From NCBI RefSeq assembly GCF_014108865.1, contig NZ_CP053928.1:3782001-3846000 (forward strand): 64,000 bases of DNA, written 5' to 3'. Position numbers and translations under genes: made by a program. The stretch comes from Nocardioides sp. WS12. Lineage in GTDB: Bacteria > Actinomycetota > Actinomycetes > Propionibacteriales > Nocardioidaceae. The notes beneath the pieces were generated by a model. It was given only the letters and a program-made list of their open reading frames with translations, did no database searches and was not told the origin of the DNA. Shown here piece by piece: positions 1 to 10,413 of this stretch; position 1 is the stretch's first letter; each line of letters starts with the position of its first letter.

Positions 1-1633
<1,633 letters not shown>

Positions 1634-1658
<25 letters not shown>

Positions 1659-2779
1659 CCGAAGAACTCCTCCGACTCCTCGAGCCCTTCGAGGCTCGGA
1701 GCGACGTGCTCGCCGAACACCTTCTGCTCCTGCTTGCGCCGCAGGTCCAGGTGCGCCTCGGCCGGCGGGTCGTACCCGTAGAGCTTCTGTGCTTCACGGG
1801 GAGTCATCGTGACCGGGTTGGTGGCCGGGATCCCGAGGACCGCGGGCATGAGGATGTCCGCGACGCCCGGGACGAGGTACGACCAGACCGCGTCGTACAG
1901 GTGGATGTTGCTGTTGATGGCCGTCATGAGGGCGCGCATGGCGGGCTGCACGATGGCGTCCTCTGCGGCCGACTGCTTGAGACCGAAAAGCTGACGGATG
2001 TACTGCGGGTACGTCGAGATGGTCGCCATGGTCGCGAAGCGGGCGATCAGCAACATGATCGGCTTGACGAACTCCGGCTGGTCCTGCGGCAGGGCGACCT
2101 CGGTGTGCAGGATCATCCGCACCATGGACTGGGCTGTCTGGGACGCGGCCAGGCGAGGCTTCCAGGACTCGAAGTAGGCGACGACGGCCTCCCGGGTTCG
2201 GGGTACGTCGTCCGGATTGATCGTCTGGCACTGCGCCGCGATGGCGCACTGCTCCCAGTACTCCGCCTCCTCTGCTGCCGGGAGCTTGCCGGGTCCGAAC
2301 ATCTCGTAGCAGTAGAGGATCGAGTGCCAGGCCGTCATGTGGATCCACAGCTGCGACTCCGGCGAGTTCGAGTCGTAGCGTCCCCCGGTCACGGGATCGT
2401 TCCCGATGCCCAGCGAGTGCACCTTGACCAGGATGTCGGCGGCCTTGGTGGCAGCGGCCGTGTCTCCCGCAGCCACGAGGGCGAAGTACCGCATGGTGCG
2501 TTCGTAGCGGTTGCGTGGACGCGACTTCACGCCACCCGAGTTCACGACCGACGCATTGAGGTTCGGGTCGAGGAACTCGATCGTCACGGAACGCTGAAAC
2601 CCCATGATCGCCGAGCTCGGATAACACCAGACCTTCCAGGCCACCGACCCCGGTCCGAAGAACCCGTAGTCCGGCAGCGGCTCGTACTTCTGCCTGACCC
2701 GGTCGACCCCGATGTCCCCCATCGAACCGACCTTGTCGATGGCCTTGAAGACGACGTCAATGTTGGGCAAGAGCTCCAT
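1634..2779 (-). CDS. DUF2236 / MpaB-family oxygenase-like protein (381 aa)
   Basis: Belongs by pattern to the DUF2236 family (ER-bound oxygenase MpaB / latex-clearing-protein-like), whose characterised members are b-type haem oxygenases. The tract around TGGRYDSNSPESQLWIHM and TAWHS (about residues 125-150) fits the conserved helical core with a candidate haem-ligand His. The start is ATG at 2779, preceded by GGAGGTCGCA, a good ribosome site. Substrate unknown. It converges with the acyl-CoA synthetase and overlaps it by 25 bp. A second DUF2236 protein lies nearby at 3583-4419, with low similarity by eye, so this is not a recent duplication. Confidence 0.75.
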
Positions 2780-2890
2780 TGCGACCTCCGCGATGCGTGA
2801 GACCCGAGGGGACGTGGTGTCCTCCGTCGGACGCTAGCGGAACGGCTCGTGGAACGGGAGGCCTGAGCCCCGACCACCTTCGCCCGTCCT

Positions 2891-3586
2891 TCAGACCGCT
2901 TCCAGCACGAAGAAGAGGAAGCACATGAAGGACTGGCCCGGCTCCAGGCCCGGCGGAAGCACTTCCGCCGGCGTGTCCGGTGCCGGAGGGGGCTCGCTGA
3001 TCGTCGAAATGCGGAAGCCCGCAGAAGAAAAGGCGTCCGTCATGACATGCAGTGGCCGGTGCCAGAAGGTCAGCCAGGTCACCTGTCCGTCGAAGGTGTA
3101 GTCCTCGGAGTACTTCGTCACCGCGAAGTACTCGGCCTCGGGATACACGATCGCGTAGGCAGCGGGGTGGTTCACCGAGACCAGCAGCCGCCCGCCCGGC
3201 TTCAGCACCCGTCGCAACTCCGACAACGCGCCCGTCCAGTCCTCCAGGTAGTGCAGGACGAGGGACGCGACGACGTCGTCGTACTCACCGTCGGCGAACG
3301 GCAACGGCTCGCCGAGACAGGCGACGTGGAGGTCCGCGTCGTCACCCAGCCGCTGGCGGGCCAGCTCGACCATGGCGGCACTCGCATCGAACCCGGTGAC
3401 GACGGCACCCCTGTCGCGAAGTGCTGCCGTCAACGGCCCGGAACCGCAGCCCGCGTCCAGGATCCGACGGCCGGTGACCTCGCCAGCGAGATCGAGCATC
3501 GCCGGCCGCTCGTAGTACGCATTGAAGAGATTGGCCTCGTTCTCCACCGTGTAGGCGTTCGCGAAGTCGTCGTAGTCACTGGTCAT
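2891..3586 (-). CDS. class I SAM-dependent methyltransferase (231 aa)
   Basis: Small-molecule methyltransferase with the Rossmann-fold SAM motif ILDAGCGSG at residues 42-50 and a motif-IV-like YDDVVASLVLHYL stretch, followed by LKPGGRLLVSVNHP. The frame extends further upstream, but I chose the ATG at 3586 because its sequence MTSDYDDFANAY matches normal family N-termini and because it forms an ATGA overlap with the stop of the upstream gene. That predicts translational coupling with the DUF2236 gene at 3583-4419. Substrate cannot be read from sequence. About 110 bp between its stop and the next gene (2780-2890) show nothing recognisable. Confidence 0.85.
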   Translation of the reverse strand: MTSDYDDFANAYTVENEANLFNAYYERPAMLDLAGEVTGRRILDAGCGSGPLTAALRDRGAVVTGFDASAAMVELARQRLGDDADLHVACLGEPLPFADGEYDDVVASLVLHYLEDWTGALSELRRVLKPGGRLLVSVNHPAAYAIVYPEAEYFAVTKYSEDYTFDGQVTWLTFWHRPLHVMTDAFSSAGFRISTISEPPPAPDTPAEVLPPGLEPGQSFMCFLFFVLEAV

Positions 3587-4419
3587 TTCCGCGCCACCTG
3601 GGCTCGGCCGTAGGGCAACCGGCCGAGCACGAACATGACGACCGGGTTCACCGCGGGCCGTGTCCACCGATGGAACCGCACCCGCGCGGCGAACCTGCGC
3701 CGGTCACGGTCGGTGAAGGTCAGCCCCAGTTTGTCGCGTACGACGGGCGACAGCATCGCTGCCGTCCCCAGCTTCTGCTCCGCCAGGAAACGAGGTCCGA
3801 CCAGGCGCCACAGCCAGAGCGGGACACCGGGCAGCGGGGTGCGCTCGGGATGATCGAAGGCCCCGACGGACCACATCGCCGCCTCTGTTGCCTCCAGCAC
3901 GTGCTCACACATGTGCTCCCAGTAGGCGTCGAACTCGTCGAGGGTGTCGGGCATCGGGCGGTCGCTCACGCCGTACAGCCGGTACCAGGTCTTGCCTGCT
4001 TCCCAGATCTCCTCACGCTCGGACCTGCTCAACGGGTGGTGGTAGAGGTTCATCCACGTCATGTCCGCCATCACGAACGTCGCGTGCGCCCAGAACCAGA
4101 TCTCGGGGTCGAGTGCGTGATAGCGGTTCCCGTGGGCGTCCACGCCCTTGATGTCGCGGTGGTACTCACGGATCTTCTCGGCCGCTGCGGGCGCCGCGGC
4201 GCCGCCCACCTTCGACTCGATGATCGGCGGAAGCGAACGGAACACGCGCTCGAAGGGTTCGTCGAAGAACCTGGAGTGCTGGATGACGCCAGCCCCGAGG
4301 CCCGGGTGCATGAGCTGCAGGATGCCGGTGCCGGGGCCGACCAGCAGTCCTCGCCAGTCGCCGTAGTGGCGGTGCAGGATCGAGTCGACCGGCACCGGCT
4401 GTGGCGTGGCCTCCGGCAT
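3583..4419 (-). CDS. DUF2236 / MpaB-family oxygenase-like protein (278 aa)
   Basis: Second DUF2236 protein of the window, close to the bare-domain length. Conserved features include HYGDWRGLLVGPGTGILQL near the N-terminus and DPEIWFWAHATFVMADM (about residues 105-120), where the His is a candidate haem ligand. It ends at an ATGA overlap with the methyltransferase, so the two are likely one transcript. The start codon lies 6 nt after a -10-like TAGGTT, which suggests a leaderless mRNA. The catalytic reaction is unknown. Assignment to the family is by motif memory, not search. Confidence 0.75.
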   Translation of the reverse strand: MPEATPQPVPVDSILHRHYGDWRGLLVGPGTGILQLMHPGLGAGVIQHSRFFDEPFERVFRSLPPIIESKVGGAAAPAAAEKIREYHRDIKGVDAHGNRYHALDPEIWFWAHATFVMADMTWMNLYHHPLSRSEREEIWEAGKTWYRLYGVSDRPMPDTLDEFDAYWEHMCEHVLEATEAAMWSVGAFDHPERTPLPGVPLWLWRLVGPRFLAEQKLGTAAMLSPVVRDKLGLTFTDRDRRRFAARVRFHRWTRPAVNPVVMFVLGRLPYGRAQVARK

Positions 4420-4425
4420 GCAGCC

Positions 4426-4431
4426 AACCTA
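4426..4431 (-). promoter_or_regulatory. -10 element, probable leaderless start
   Basis: TAGGTT on the minus strand, 6 nt before the ATG at 4419. This leaves no room for a 5' UTR. Confidence 0.5.
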
Positions 4432-4440
4432 GTCCGCGTG

Positions 4441-5424
4441 TCAGACGGTGACGACGATCTTGCCGCGCGCGTGCAGTACTTCGAGGTGCCGCATGGCCGC
4501 AGCCGCGTCCGCGAGCGGGTAGGTCCGCTCGATCACTGGGCGGAGTTCGTTGCGATCCACCATCGCGACGAGCTCGGCGAGACGAGCGCCGTCAGGCTGG
4601 GCCATCGGGATCTTCACCTTCAGGCCGAGGAGCCGGCCGAAGAGGCCGCCCTTGGCCATCAGCCCGACCGGCCCGAGAATCTTGCCCTCCCCCGGGTTGC
4701 CGCCGCCGGACAGGACGAGCGTGCCGCCGGGAGCGACGACACGGCGCAGGTCGCGCAGTCGCCTGTTCCCCACCAGGTCGAGTACGACGTCGTACTTCTC
4801 CCCGTTGCGAGCGAAGTCCTCGCTCCGGTAGTCGATGACGTTCGCGGCACCGAGCGACAGCGCGAGATCCCGGTTGCGGGCGCTGCAGACGCCGTCGACT
4901 GTTGCCCCGCGCGCACCAGCCAGTTGTACGGCGAACGTGCCCACTCCACCCGACGCGCCGATCACCAGGACGCGGTGCCCGGGCACGACCTGTCCTGCGG
5001 TGAGCAGGAGGTCGGCGGTGGTCGCCGCCAGCGGCAGAGCGGCAGCGTCCTGGAAGGACACCGTCTCCGGCTTCCGGGCCAGGCAGGCGTGCGGCACCGC
5101 GGCGTACTCCGCCAGCGTCCCCTCGTGCTCGCCGAGCACCTCGTCACCGACCTGCCAGTCGGTGACACCGGACCCGACGGCCTCGATGGTTCCGGCGAAG
5201 TCGCGGCCACGGATCCGCTCCCGCGGTGCCTTGCGGCCGAAGATCTTGCGGTCCATGAGCCGGGCGACCCTGGGCTCACCGCGCATGATGTGCCAGTCGG
5301 CCGCGTTCACCGAGGCCGCGGCAATCCGGACGAGCACCTCATCGGCCCCCGGGGCGGGGCGATCGACGTCCTCGAACCGGAGTACATCGGACGTGCCGTA
5401 GACATCCTGGACCAGCGCCTTCAT
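4441..5424 (-). CDS. MDR-family NAD(P)-dependent oxidoreductase (quinone oxidoreductase-like, 327 aa)
   Basis: Medium-chain dehydrogenase/reductase. The N-terminal GroES-like half (about 1-120) contains GRDFAGTIEAVGSGV and lacks the cysteine-rich structural zinc loop, which points to the zinc-free quinone reductase branch. The nucleotide-binding motif GASGGVGTFAVQLA (about 147-160) starts the Rossmann half, and the tail AAMRHLEVLHARGKIVVTV is typical of the family. The ATG at 5424 follows GAGGGGAACCC. It is read in the same direction as, but separated by 21 bp from, the DUF2236-methyltransferase pair. Likely reduces a quinone or enone with NADPH. Substrate unknown. Confidence 0.85.
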   Translation of the reverse strand: MKALVQDVYGTSDVLRFEDVDRPAPGADEVLVRIAAASVNAADWHIMRGEPRVARLMDRKIFGRKAPRERIRGRDFAGTIEAVGSGVTDWQVGDEVLGEHEGTLAEYAAVPHACLARKPETVSFQDAAALPLAATTADLLLTAGQVVPGHRVLVIGASGGVGTFAVQLAGARGATVDGVCSARNRDLALSLGAANVIDYRSEDFARNGEKYDVVLDLVGNRRLRDLRRVVAPGGTLVLSGGGNPGEGKILGPVGLMAKGGLFGRLLGLKVKIPMAQPDGARLAELVAMVDRNELRPVIERTYPLADAAAAMRHLEVLHARGKIVVTV

Positions 5425-5528
5425 GGGTTCCCCTCGACCGGAGCCGGCGAGTCCGGCTGACAGATCGACGCTAGGGCGCGCGAAGGGCCCAGCACATCAG
5501 GATCACCCCTGACCCGACCCCGAGAAGG

Positions 5529-5999
5529 TCAGGGCCGCGTGGTGATGGGGGCCAGGATGCAGTCGACGACGGTGACGAGGTCGGTGCACTCCTGGGCGGG
5601 CTCCGTCGGCGTGGGCGTCGGCGACGGCTTCGAAGAGGGCGAGGGCTTCGGCGTTGCACCGGACGGCTTGGGCTTCGGCTTCGACGTGGGGGTTGCCTTG
5701 ACCGGCACCGTGGACGGCTCGTCCGAGGACTCCTCGCCGGCAGCCGAGGTCGGCTCGTCGGACGGGTTCGCGGACGGACTCGTCTCGTCAGCAGCCGATT
5801 GGGGGTCAGTTGTCTCCACAACGACCAACGGGTCGACATCCGAGGTCGTCGAGACGTCGGCCGGCTTGGGGCCGTCCGCCTCGTCCTTGCCCTTGGCAGT
5901 CGTACCGCTGCCGAGGCCAGCGATGCCGAGCACCCACGCGGCGGCGAGAACAGCGAGTACGGCCGCGACGGCACCGCGCACCAACCAGGTCCTGCTCAT
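5529..5999 (-). CDS. secreted or membrane-anchored Thr/Ser/Pro-rich protein (156 aa)
   Basis: Unrecognised protein. It starts with a short positively charged segment and one hydrophobic helix (about residues 8-28, rich in A, V and L), consistent with a signal peptide or anchor. A low-complexity region follows, rich in S, T, P, D and E, then Lys-Pro repeats (KPKPKPSG), ending in a short segment with two cysteines (CTDLVTVVDC) that may form a disulfide. I chose ATG 5999 because GGGGAG precedes it and because the hydrophobic segment then lies at the N-terminus. Such tails usually span the cell wall. It is divergent from the PAP2 phosphatase gene. Confidence 0.7.
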   Translation of the reverse strand: MSRTWLVRGAVAAVLAVLAAAWVLGIAGLGSGTTAKGKDEADGPKPADVSTTSDVDPLVVVETTDPQSAADETSPSANPSDEPTSAAGEESSDEPSTVPVKATPTSKPKPKPSGATPKPSPSSKPSPTPTPTEPAQECTDLVTVVDCILAPITTRP

Positions 6000-6098
6000 C
6001 TGTGTCTCCCCATGTCCGAGTACAGGACACGATCGTACGACGTCCACTGGTCTTGCTGTCGCCACCCTCCCGCTACCCTCCCTTCCGGGAGGTTTCCA

Positions 6099-7184
6099 AT
6101 GACCGGCGGTGAAGCAGAAGCGCTGCGCCCCGGCCTGCCCTTGGGCGTCCTGGCTCGCGCAGCGGGCATGGTCCTCTTCGTTGTCGGACTGGTCGCCTAC
6201 ATACAGGTCAACGGCCTGCCCCGGCAGGGCTACCAGGTCGTGATCATCCTCTGGCTGGCCACCGTTGCCTGGGACGTTCGCCGTCCGATGCGGGAGCACC
6301 TCGCGTTCCTGCGCGACTGGTGGCCGCCGTTCGCCGTACTCCTGCTCTACCTCTACAGCCGCGGCGTCTCCGACAACCTCGGGATCCTCAATGTGAGCTT
6401 CACGTGGCCGATCGAGGCGGACCGCTGGCTGTTCGGCGGGACACTGCCGACCGAGTACCTCCAGGCCCACCTGTGCGGCGTGCCTTGCCGTCAGTCCCTG
6501 ACGCCACGCTGGTACGACGTCGTGCTGACCACCGTCTACTACTCCCACTTCTTCGCCGCGCTGGGCATCGGCGCCATCCTGTGGAAGCGCAATCGCCCTG
6601 CCTGGGTCGGCTACATGCGGCGCTACCTGGCCATCATGTTGCTGTCGGTCGCCGGTTACATCCTCTACCCGATGGCGCCGCCGTGGATGGCCGCGCGCGA
6701 CGGCTACCTGACCGACGACGTCGCCCGCATCACCGGGAGGGGCTGGTTCGACCTCACCGCGTCGAGCCGATCAGTCACGGCGAGCGCGCAGACCACGGCC
6801 CAACAGGACCTGTCCTCCATCGGCAACCAGGTCGCTGCAATGCCGTCCCTGCACTCGGCTCTGGCGATCTTCATCGCCTGGTGGGTCGTGACGCACTTCC
6901 GGACCCCGTGGCGCTGGACCGTGCTGCTCTACCCCGCGAGCATGCTGTTCGCGCTGGTCTACTACGCCGAGCACTACGTGGTCGACGAGATCGCCGGTGC
7001 GCTCCTCGTGGTGGTCGTGATGGCTGGCTGGTCGTGGTGGGACCGCCGTCGCCGGGCGAGCCGCGATCAGGCGACGGAACCGGCGTGGGACACGATCAGT
7101 GAAGCCAGCCGGTCGGGCGCTTCCTCGGGGATGAAGTGCGCGACGCCTTCCAGCACCACCAGTTCGAACCCCGCGGAGCAGTAG
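6099..7184 (+). CDS. PAP2-family membrane phosphatase (361 aa)
   Basis: Integral membrane phosphatase or phosphotransferase of the PAP2 / inositolphosphotransferase (Aur1-like) type. At least five hydrophobic segments are visible. The catalytic motifs are MPSLHS (residues 248-253, His252) and HYVVD (His292 to Asp296) in the last helices. ATG 6099 follows GGGAGG, and the upstream in-frame sequence does not look coding. The last 40 residues are Ser/Thr-rich and run 118 bp into the convergent hydrolase gene, so the true functional end may be near residue 325. Expected to act on a lipid phosphate or phosphatidylinositol-type substrate. Confidence 0.82.
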   Translation: MTGGEAEALRPGLPLGVLARAAGMVLFVVGLVAYIQVNGLPRQGYQVVIILWLATVAWDVRRPMREHLAFLRDWWPPFAVLLLYLYSRGVSDNLGILNVSFTWPIEADRWLFGGTLPTEYLQAHLCGVPCRQSLTPRWYDVVLTTVYYSHFFAALGIGAILWKRNRPAWVGYMRRYLAIMLLSVAGYILYPMAPPWMAARDGYLTDDVARITGRGWFDLTASSRSVTASAQTTAQQDLSSIGNQVAAMPSLHSALAIFIAWWVVTHFRTPWRWTVLLYPASMLFALVYYAEHYVVDEIAGALLVVVVMAGWSWWDRRRRASRDQATEPAWDTISEASRSGASSGMKCATPSSTTSSNPAEQ

Positions 7185-7912
7185 CGCGCGGATCCCTCGC
7201 AACCGCGGCGCAGGATCACCGGATCCCGGTCACCCCAGACCTGGAGCACCGGTGCCACGACTCTCGGGAAGCCGAGACCCGGCGTGGTGAACGGAAGGGC
7301 GCGGTACCAGTTGAGCCCGCCGCGTCGTACACGCCGATCGGTGAGCCGGTCGGCGTCACGTCGGGCCGCGTCGACGGGGAGGCCGGCCTTCTCCAGACCG
7401 CGTTGCAATCCATCGCGATTGCCGAGGACCAGTTCGGGCAGGACCGGCACCTGGAAGACGAGGGAGTACCACCACCTGGGGAGCTGTGTGCTCATGAGCA
7501 TCGCCCGGACGAACGCGCCGGGATGGGGCACGGAGACCGCCGTGAGCGTCCGCACCAGGTCCGGCCGCACCCCCGCGACCTGCCAGGCAAGGCCCGAGCC
7601 CCAGTCATGCCCGACCAGGTGGACCGGTTCGCCGATCCACTCCAGGATCGCTTCGACGTCGGCGACCAGTTCGCTGGAGCGGTAGGCCCAGCGACCGCGC
7701 GGCGCGGCACCGGTCGACGCCCCACGGAGATCCGGAGCCACGACGCGATAGCCGGCGGCGACGAGTCGCTCCGCCACGGCGTCCCAGGACCGGCCGTCCT
7801 GGGGCCAGCCGTGCAGCGCCAGCACCACACCCCGACATTCCGTCGCCGGCCGGTGGTCACGTACAGAGAACTCGAGCCGACCTCGTCGTACGGAGACGTT
7901 CGCTACAGGCAC
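7067..7912 (-). CDS. alpha/beta hydrolase, epoxide hydrolase-like (281 aa)
   Basis: Soluble alpha/beta hydrolase with the oxyanion motif HGWPQ (residues 34-38), nucleophile elbow GHDWGSG (Asp103 instead of Ser), acid residue in VWGDRDP (Asp228 or Asp230) and base His259 in GVAHF. An Asp nucleophile with HGWP indicates the epoxide hydrolase / haloalkane dehalogenase branch. The start is GTG 7912, and the M1 peptidase gene ends 22 bp upstream on the same strand, so the two could be cotranscribed. The 3' end overlaps the PAP2 gene by 118 bp. Confidence 0.82.
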   Translation of the reverse strand: MPVANVSVRRGRLEFSVRDHRPATECRGVVLALHGWPQDGRSWDAVAERLVAAGYRVVAPDLRGASTGAAPRGRWAYRSSELVADVEAILEWIGEPVHLVGHDWGSGLAWQVAGVRPDLVRTLTAVSVPHPGAFVRAMLMSTQLPRWWYSLVFQVPVLPELVLGNRDGLQRGLEKAGLPVDAARRDADRLTDRRVRRGGLNWYRALPFTTPGLGFPRVVAPVLQVWGDRDPVILRRGCEGSARYCSAGFELVVLEGVAHFIPEEAPDRLASLIVSHAGSVA

Positions 7913-7934
7913 CCCGTCATGATGACAGTTCGGG

Positions 7935-9737
7935 TCACGGGCCGCCGACGATGCGGTCGACCACCGACTGCGACACCGAGTGGTACGTCGGCCGGGCGGT
8001 CGCGTAGATCTCCCGGGCCCGGGCCAGGCCGCGGTCGGTGCCGGCGAGCTTCTCGTAGACGCGGCTGATGTAGAGCGCCCGACCGTGCCGGGTCAGGAAC
8101 CCGGCCAGGGCCTCGTCGACCGCCGGCTCCTCGAACACGTAGCCCGACTCGGCGGCCAGTTCGAGCCACGCGGTCGCGATCTCGATGTTCCCGCTGGTGC
8201 TGAAGCCGAACTGGCTGTCGACAGCAGCGAGCACGGCATGGTCGATGTCGACAGGCAGCGCGCGGACGAAATGCACCCACTGCTGGCTCACCCACTCCCC
8301 CGTGGCCAGCGAGCCCAGGGTGGTCTCGACAGGCTCGACCGACGACGTCAGCGCAGCGACCTGCTCATCGACCCGGTCGAAGGCGTCGGAGGTGAACTCC
8401 GGCGCGTTGTCGGGCACGCCGGGGCCGTGGACCCACGCCTCCAGTTGCAGGTCTTCGTCGGACACTCCTGCCGGGTCGAGCAGTTCGGTTCGGAGATGCG
8501 CGAGGAAGGTGGCGGTGTCCATCGACTCGAACGCAAAGCGGTCGAAGTACGCGCGCAGGAACTCGTCGAACCGTTCGCGACCGACCTTCGACTCGATCAG
8601 GCGCAGGAAGAGCGAGCCCTTCTCGTACGGGATCTTCGTGGGCCCGTCGTCGGGGTCGCGGCCGGCCATGTCGAGCTCGAGCCAGGTGTCGCGCGGCGCC
8701 TCGTCAGCGACAGCCCGCGTGAGGTCCTGGCGACCGAGCCGCAGCAGCATGCTGGTGTACGCGGCGCCGTACAGCTCCTCGTCGATGCGCGTCTCGAAGT
8801 AGACCGTGAAGCCCTCGTTGAGCCAGATGTCGTTCCAGGTCGAGTTGGTGACGAGGTTGCCCGACCACGAGTGGGCGAGCTCGTGCGCGATCAGGGTCAC
8901 CAGCGAGCGGTCGCCCGCGAGGATGGTCGGCGTCGCGAAGGTGAGGCGCGGGTTCTCCATGCCGCCGTAGGGGAAGCTCGGCGGCAGCACGAGGATGTCG
9001 TAACGGCCCCAGCGGTAGGGACCGTAGAGCCGCTCGGCCGCCTCGATCATCTGCTCGGTGTCGGCGAACTCCCACGCGGCCCCCTCGACCACCGACGGTT
9101 CGGCGTAGACGCCGCTGCGCCCGCCGATCTCGCGGAACTCGAGGTCGCCCACCGCCAGGGCGATGAGGTACGACGGCACGGGCTGCGGCATCGCAAAGGT
9201 GTAGGTCCCGTCGGTGCGCTCAACGGGGTTCTCGGCGCTCATCAGGGCCATCAGGTCCGCGGGCACGCGCACGGTGGCGTCGTAGGTGACCCGGACGGCC
9301 GGACTGTCCTGGCACGGGATCCAGGTGCGGGCGAGGATCGGCTGCGACTGCGTGAACAGGAACGGCTTGCCCGACGCGGTCTGCTCGGGCGCCAGCCACT
9401 GCACGGCACGGGCCTCGGGGCTCGTCGCGTAGTGCACGACCACCCGGTCCGCCGTACCGACCGCGATCGTCAGCGCGCTGCCCAGGACGGGATCGTGCTC
9501 GCCGAGCGTGAACGGCAGGTCAGCGCCGTCGGCCCCGGTCACCCGATCGACCGAGAGCTGCCACGTGTCGAGCACCACCGCGGTGGCATCGGGCGCGCGA
9601 TGGTCGAGGTCGAAGGTCGCGCTGCCGGTCAGCGACCGGGTCTCGAAGTCGACGGTGAGATCGAGCGCGATGTGGGTGACCACGACCTCGTTGGGCGCGG
9701 CGTTGGAGTGGGGATCGAGAGTGAAGGACCGAGGCAC
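7935..9737 (-). CDS. M1-family zinc aminopeptidase / leukotriene A4 hydrolase-like (600 aa)
   Basis: Metallopeptidase with GGMEN exopeptidase motif (258-262), zinc motif HELAH (His285, Glu286, His289) and the third ligand Glu308 in LNEGF, about 19 residues later, exactly as in M1 peptidases. The length of 600 and the alpha-helical C-terminal part fit the leukotriene A4 hydrolase subgroup rather than the 850-residue PepN type. Predicted cytosolic, with no signal peptide. The start is GTG 9737, placed 6 nt after a -10-like TAGGTT, so probably leaderless. Removes N-terminal residues from peptides. Confidence 0.92.
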   Translation of the reverse strand: MPRSFTLDPHSNAAPNEVVVTHIALDLTVDFETRSLTGSATFDLDHRAPDATAVVLDTWQLSVDRVTGADGADLPFTLGEHDPVLGSALTIAVGTADRVVVHYATSPEARAVQWLAPEQTASGKPFLFTQSQPILARTWIPCQDSPAVRVTYDATVRVPADLMALMSAENPVERTDGTYTFAMPQPVPSYLIALAVGDLEFREIGGRSGVYAEPSVVEGAAWEFADTEQMIEAAERLYGPYRWGRYDILVLPPSFPYGGMENPRLTFATPTILAGDRSLVTLIAHELAHSWSGNLVTNSTWNDIWLNEGFTVYFETRIDEELYGAAYTSMLLRLGRQDLTRAVADEAPRDTWLELDMAGRDPDDGPTKIPYEKGSLFLRLIESKVGRERFDEFLRAYFDRFAFESMDTATFLAHLRTELLDPAGVSDEDLQLEAWVHGPGVPDNAPEFTSDAFDRVDEQVAALTSSVEPVETTLGSLATGEWVSQQWVHFVRALPVDIDHAVLAAVDSQFGFSTSGNIEIATAWLELAAESGYVFEEPAVDEALAGFLTRHGRALYISRVYEKLAGTDRGLARAREIYATARPTYHSVSQSVVDRIVGGP

Positions 9738-9743
9738 CGCCCC

Positions 9744-9749
9744 AACCTA
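9744..9749 (-). promoter_or_regulatory. -10 element, probable leaderless start
   Basis: TAGGTT on the minus strand, 6 nt upstream of the GTG start of the M1 peptidase. Confidence 0.5.
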
Positions 9750-9795
9750 TCCACGCGCCCGAGCCACGCCGAAGTCGTGCAGCACAATCATCCCC

Positions 9796-10011
9796 ATGGA
9801 CGAATCCCGCTATGGCAAGGCACCCAGTTGGCCGAAGTTCTTCCTGGGGCTGCCGGTGGCCGCGTTGCTGGTCATCGGCGGCGGCTACCTGGCGCTGGTC
9901 TCGTGGGGAGTGATCGGCGGCGAGCAGTCCAAGTCGCTCAGCGTGGTCGGGCCGCTGGTCGCCGGGCTCGGCGTGGCCCTGGGAATCGTCTGCCTGCGCC
10001 CGCGGCCCTGA
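9796..10011 (+). CDS. small membrane protein (71 aa)
   Basis: Unrecognised short protein with two hydrophobic helices (about residues 15-37 and 50-66) joined by a short loop, and a charged N-terminus. ATG 9796 is preceded by CACAAT 7 nt upstream, a weak -10, with no ribosome site. It ends just before a strong bidirectional terminator shared with the cold-shock gene. Function unknown. Confidence 0.65.
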   Translation: MDESRYGKAPSWPKFFLGLPVAALLVIGGGYLALVSWGVIGGEQSKSLSVVGPLVAGLGVALGIVCLRPRP

Positions 10012-10021
10012 GTGAAAAGCA

Positions 10022-10053
10022 CGAAACCCCGGTGCCGAAGCACCGGGGTTTCG
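10022..10053. terminator. bidirectional intrinsic terminator
   Basis: Perfect 14-bp inverted repeat (CGAAACCCCGGTGC and its complement) with a 4-nt CGAA loop, lying between the stops of the small membrane protein and the cold-shock gene. A's on one side and T's on the other make it suitable for both convergent transcripts. Confidence 0.88.
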
Positions 10054-10064
10054 CTCTCTGAAAG

Positions 10065-10268
10065 TCAGACGGGGCGAACGTTCTCCGCCTGCGGACCCTT
10101 CGGGCCCTGCGCAGCGTCGAACTCGACCTGCTGGTTCTCCTCGAGCGACTTGTAGCCGTCACCCTGGATAGCCGAGAAGTGGACGAAAACGTCCGGGCTG
10201 CCGTCGGCCGGGGCGATGAAGCCGAAGCCCTTCTCGCTGTTGAACCACTTGACGGTTCCCTGAGCCAT
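10065..10268 (-). CDS. cspA: cold-shock protein, CspA family (67 aa)
   Basis: Single cold-shock domain protein that binds single-stranded RNA and DNA and acts as an RNA chaperone. RNP1 (KGFGFIAP) and RNP2 (DVFVHFS) are intact, and the length is standard. ATG 10268 is preceded by AAGGAGAAACATC, a strong ribosome site. A -10-like TAGTCT lies at 10304-10309 on the minus strand, giving a 5' UTR of about 30 nt. The region 10310-10413 upstream shows nothing recognisable. Confidence 0.96.
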   Translation of the reverse strand: MAQGTVKWFNSEKGFGFIAPADGSPDVFVHFSAIQGDGYKSLEENQQVEFDAAQGPKGPQAENVRPV

Positions 10269-10413
10269 GATGTTTCTCCTTGTTGTGTAAAGCAGGAACA
10301 TCCAGACTAGAACGTTCCCTAACACAGAACCGTAGTGCAGGAGTGGCTGAGCGCAAGGATCGGCGCACAACAGAGTTGATCAATCTTCCAGATCGCAGCG
10401 TGCCCAGAGCTCG

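Noticed and set aside
3670..5460. Long open frame on the plus strand (596 codons) opposite the DUF2236 and MDR genes
   Set aside because: Arg/Val/His-rich, no domain, and fully opposite genes with clear motifs. A GC-rich antisense shadow.
7980..10061. Very long plus-strand frame (693 codons) opposite the M1 peptidase
   Set aside because: The minus strand has HELAH and GGMEN motifs. The plus frame has none and runs through a terminator.
10267..10370. N-terminal extension of the cold-shock protein
   Set aside because: The ribosome site AAGGAG and the universal MAQGTVKWF start define ATG 10268.
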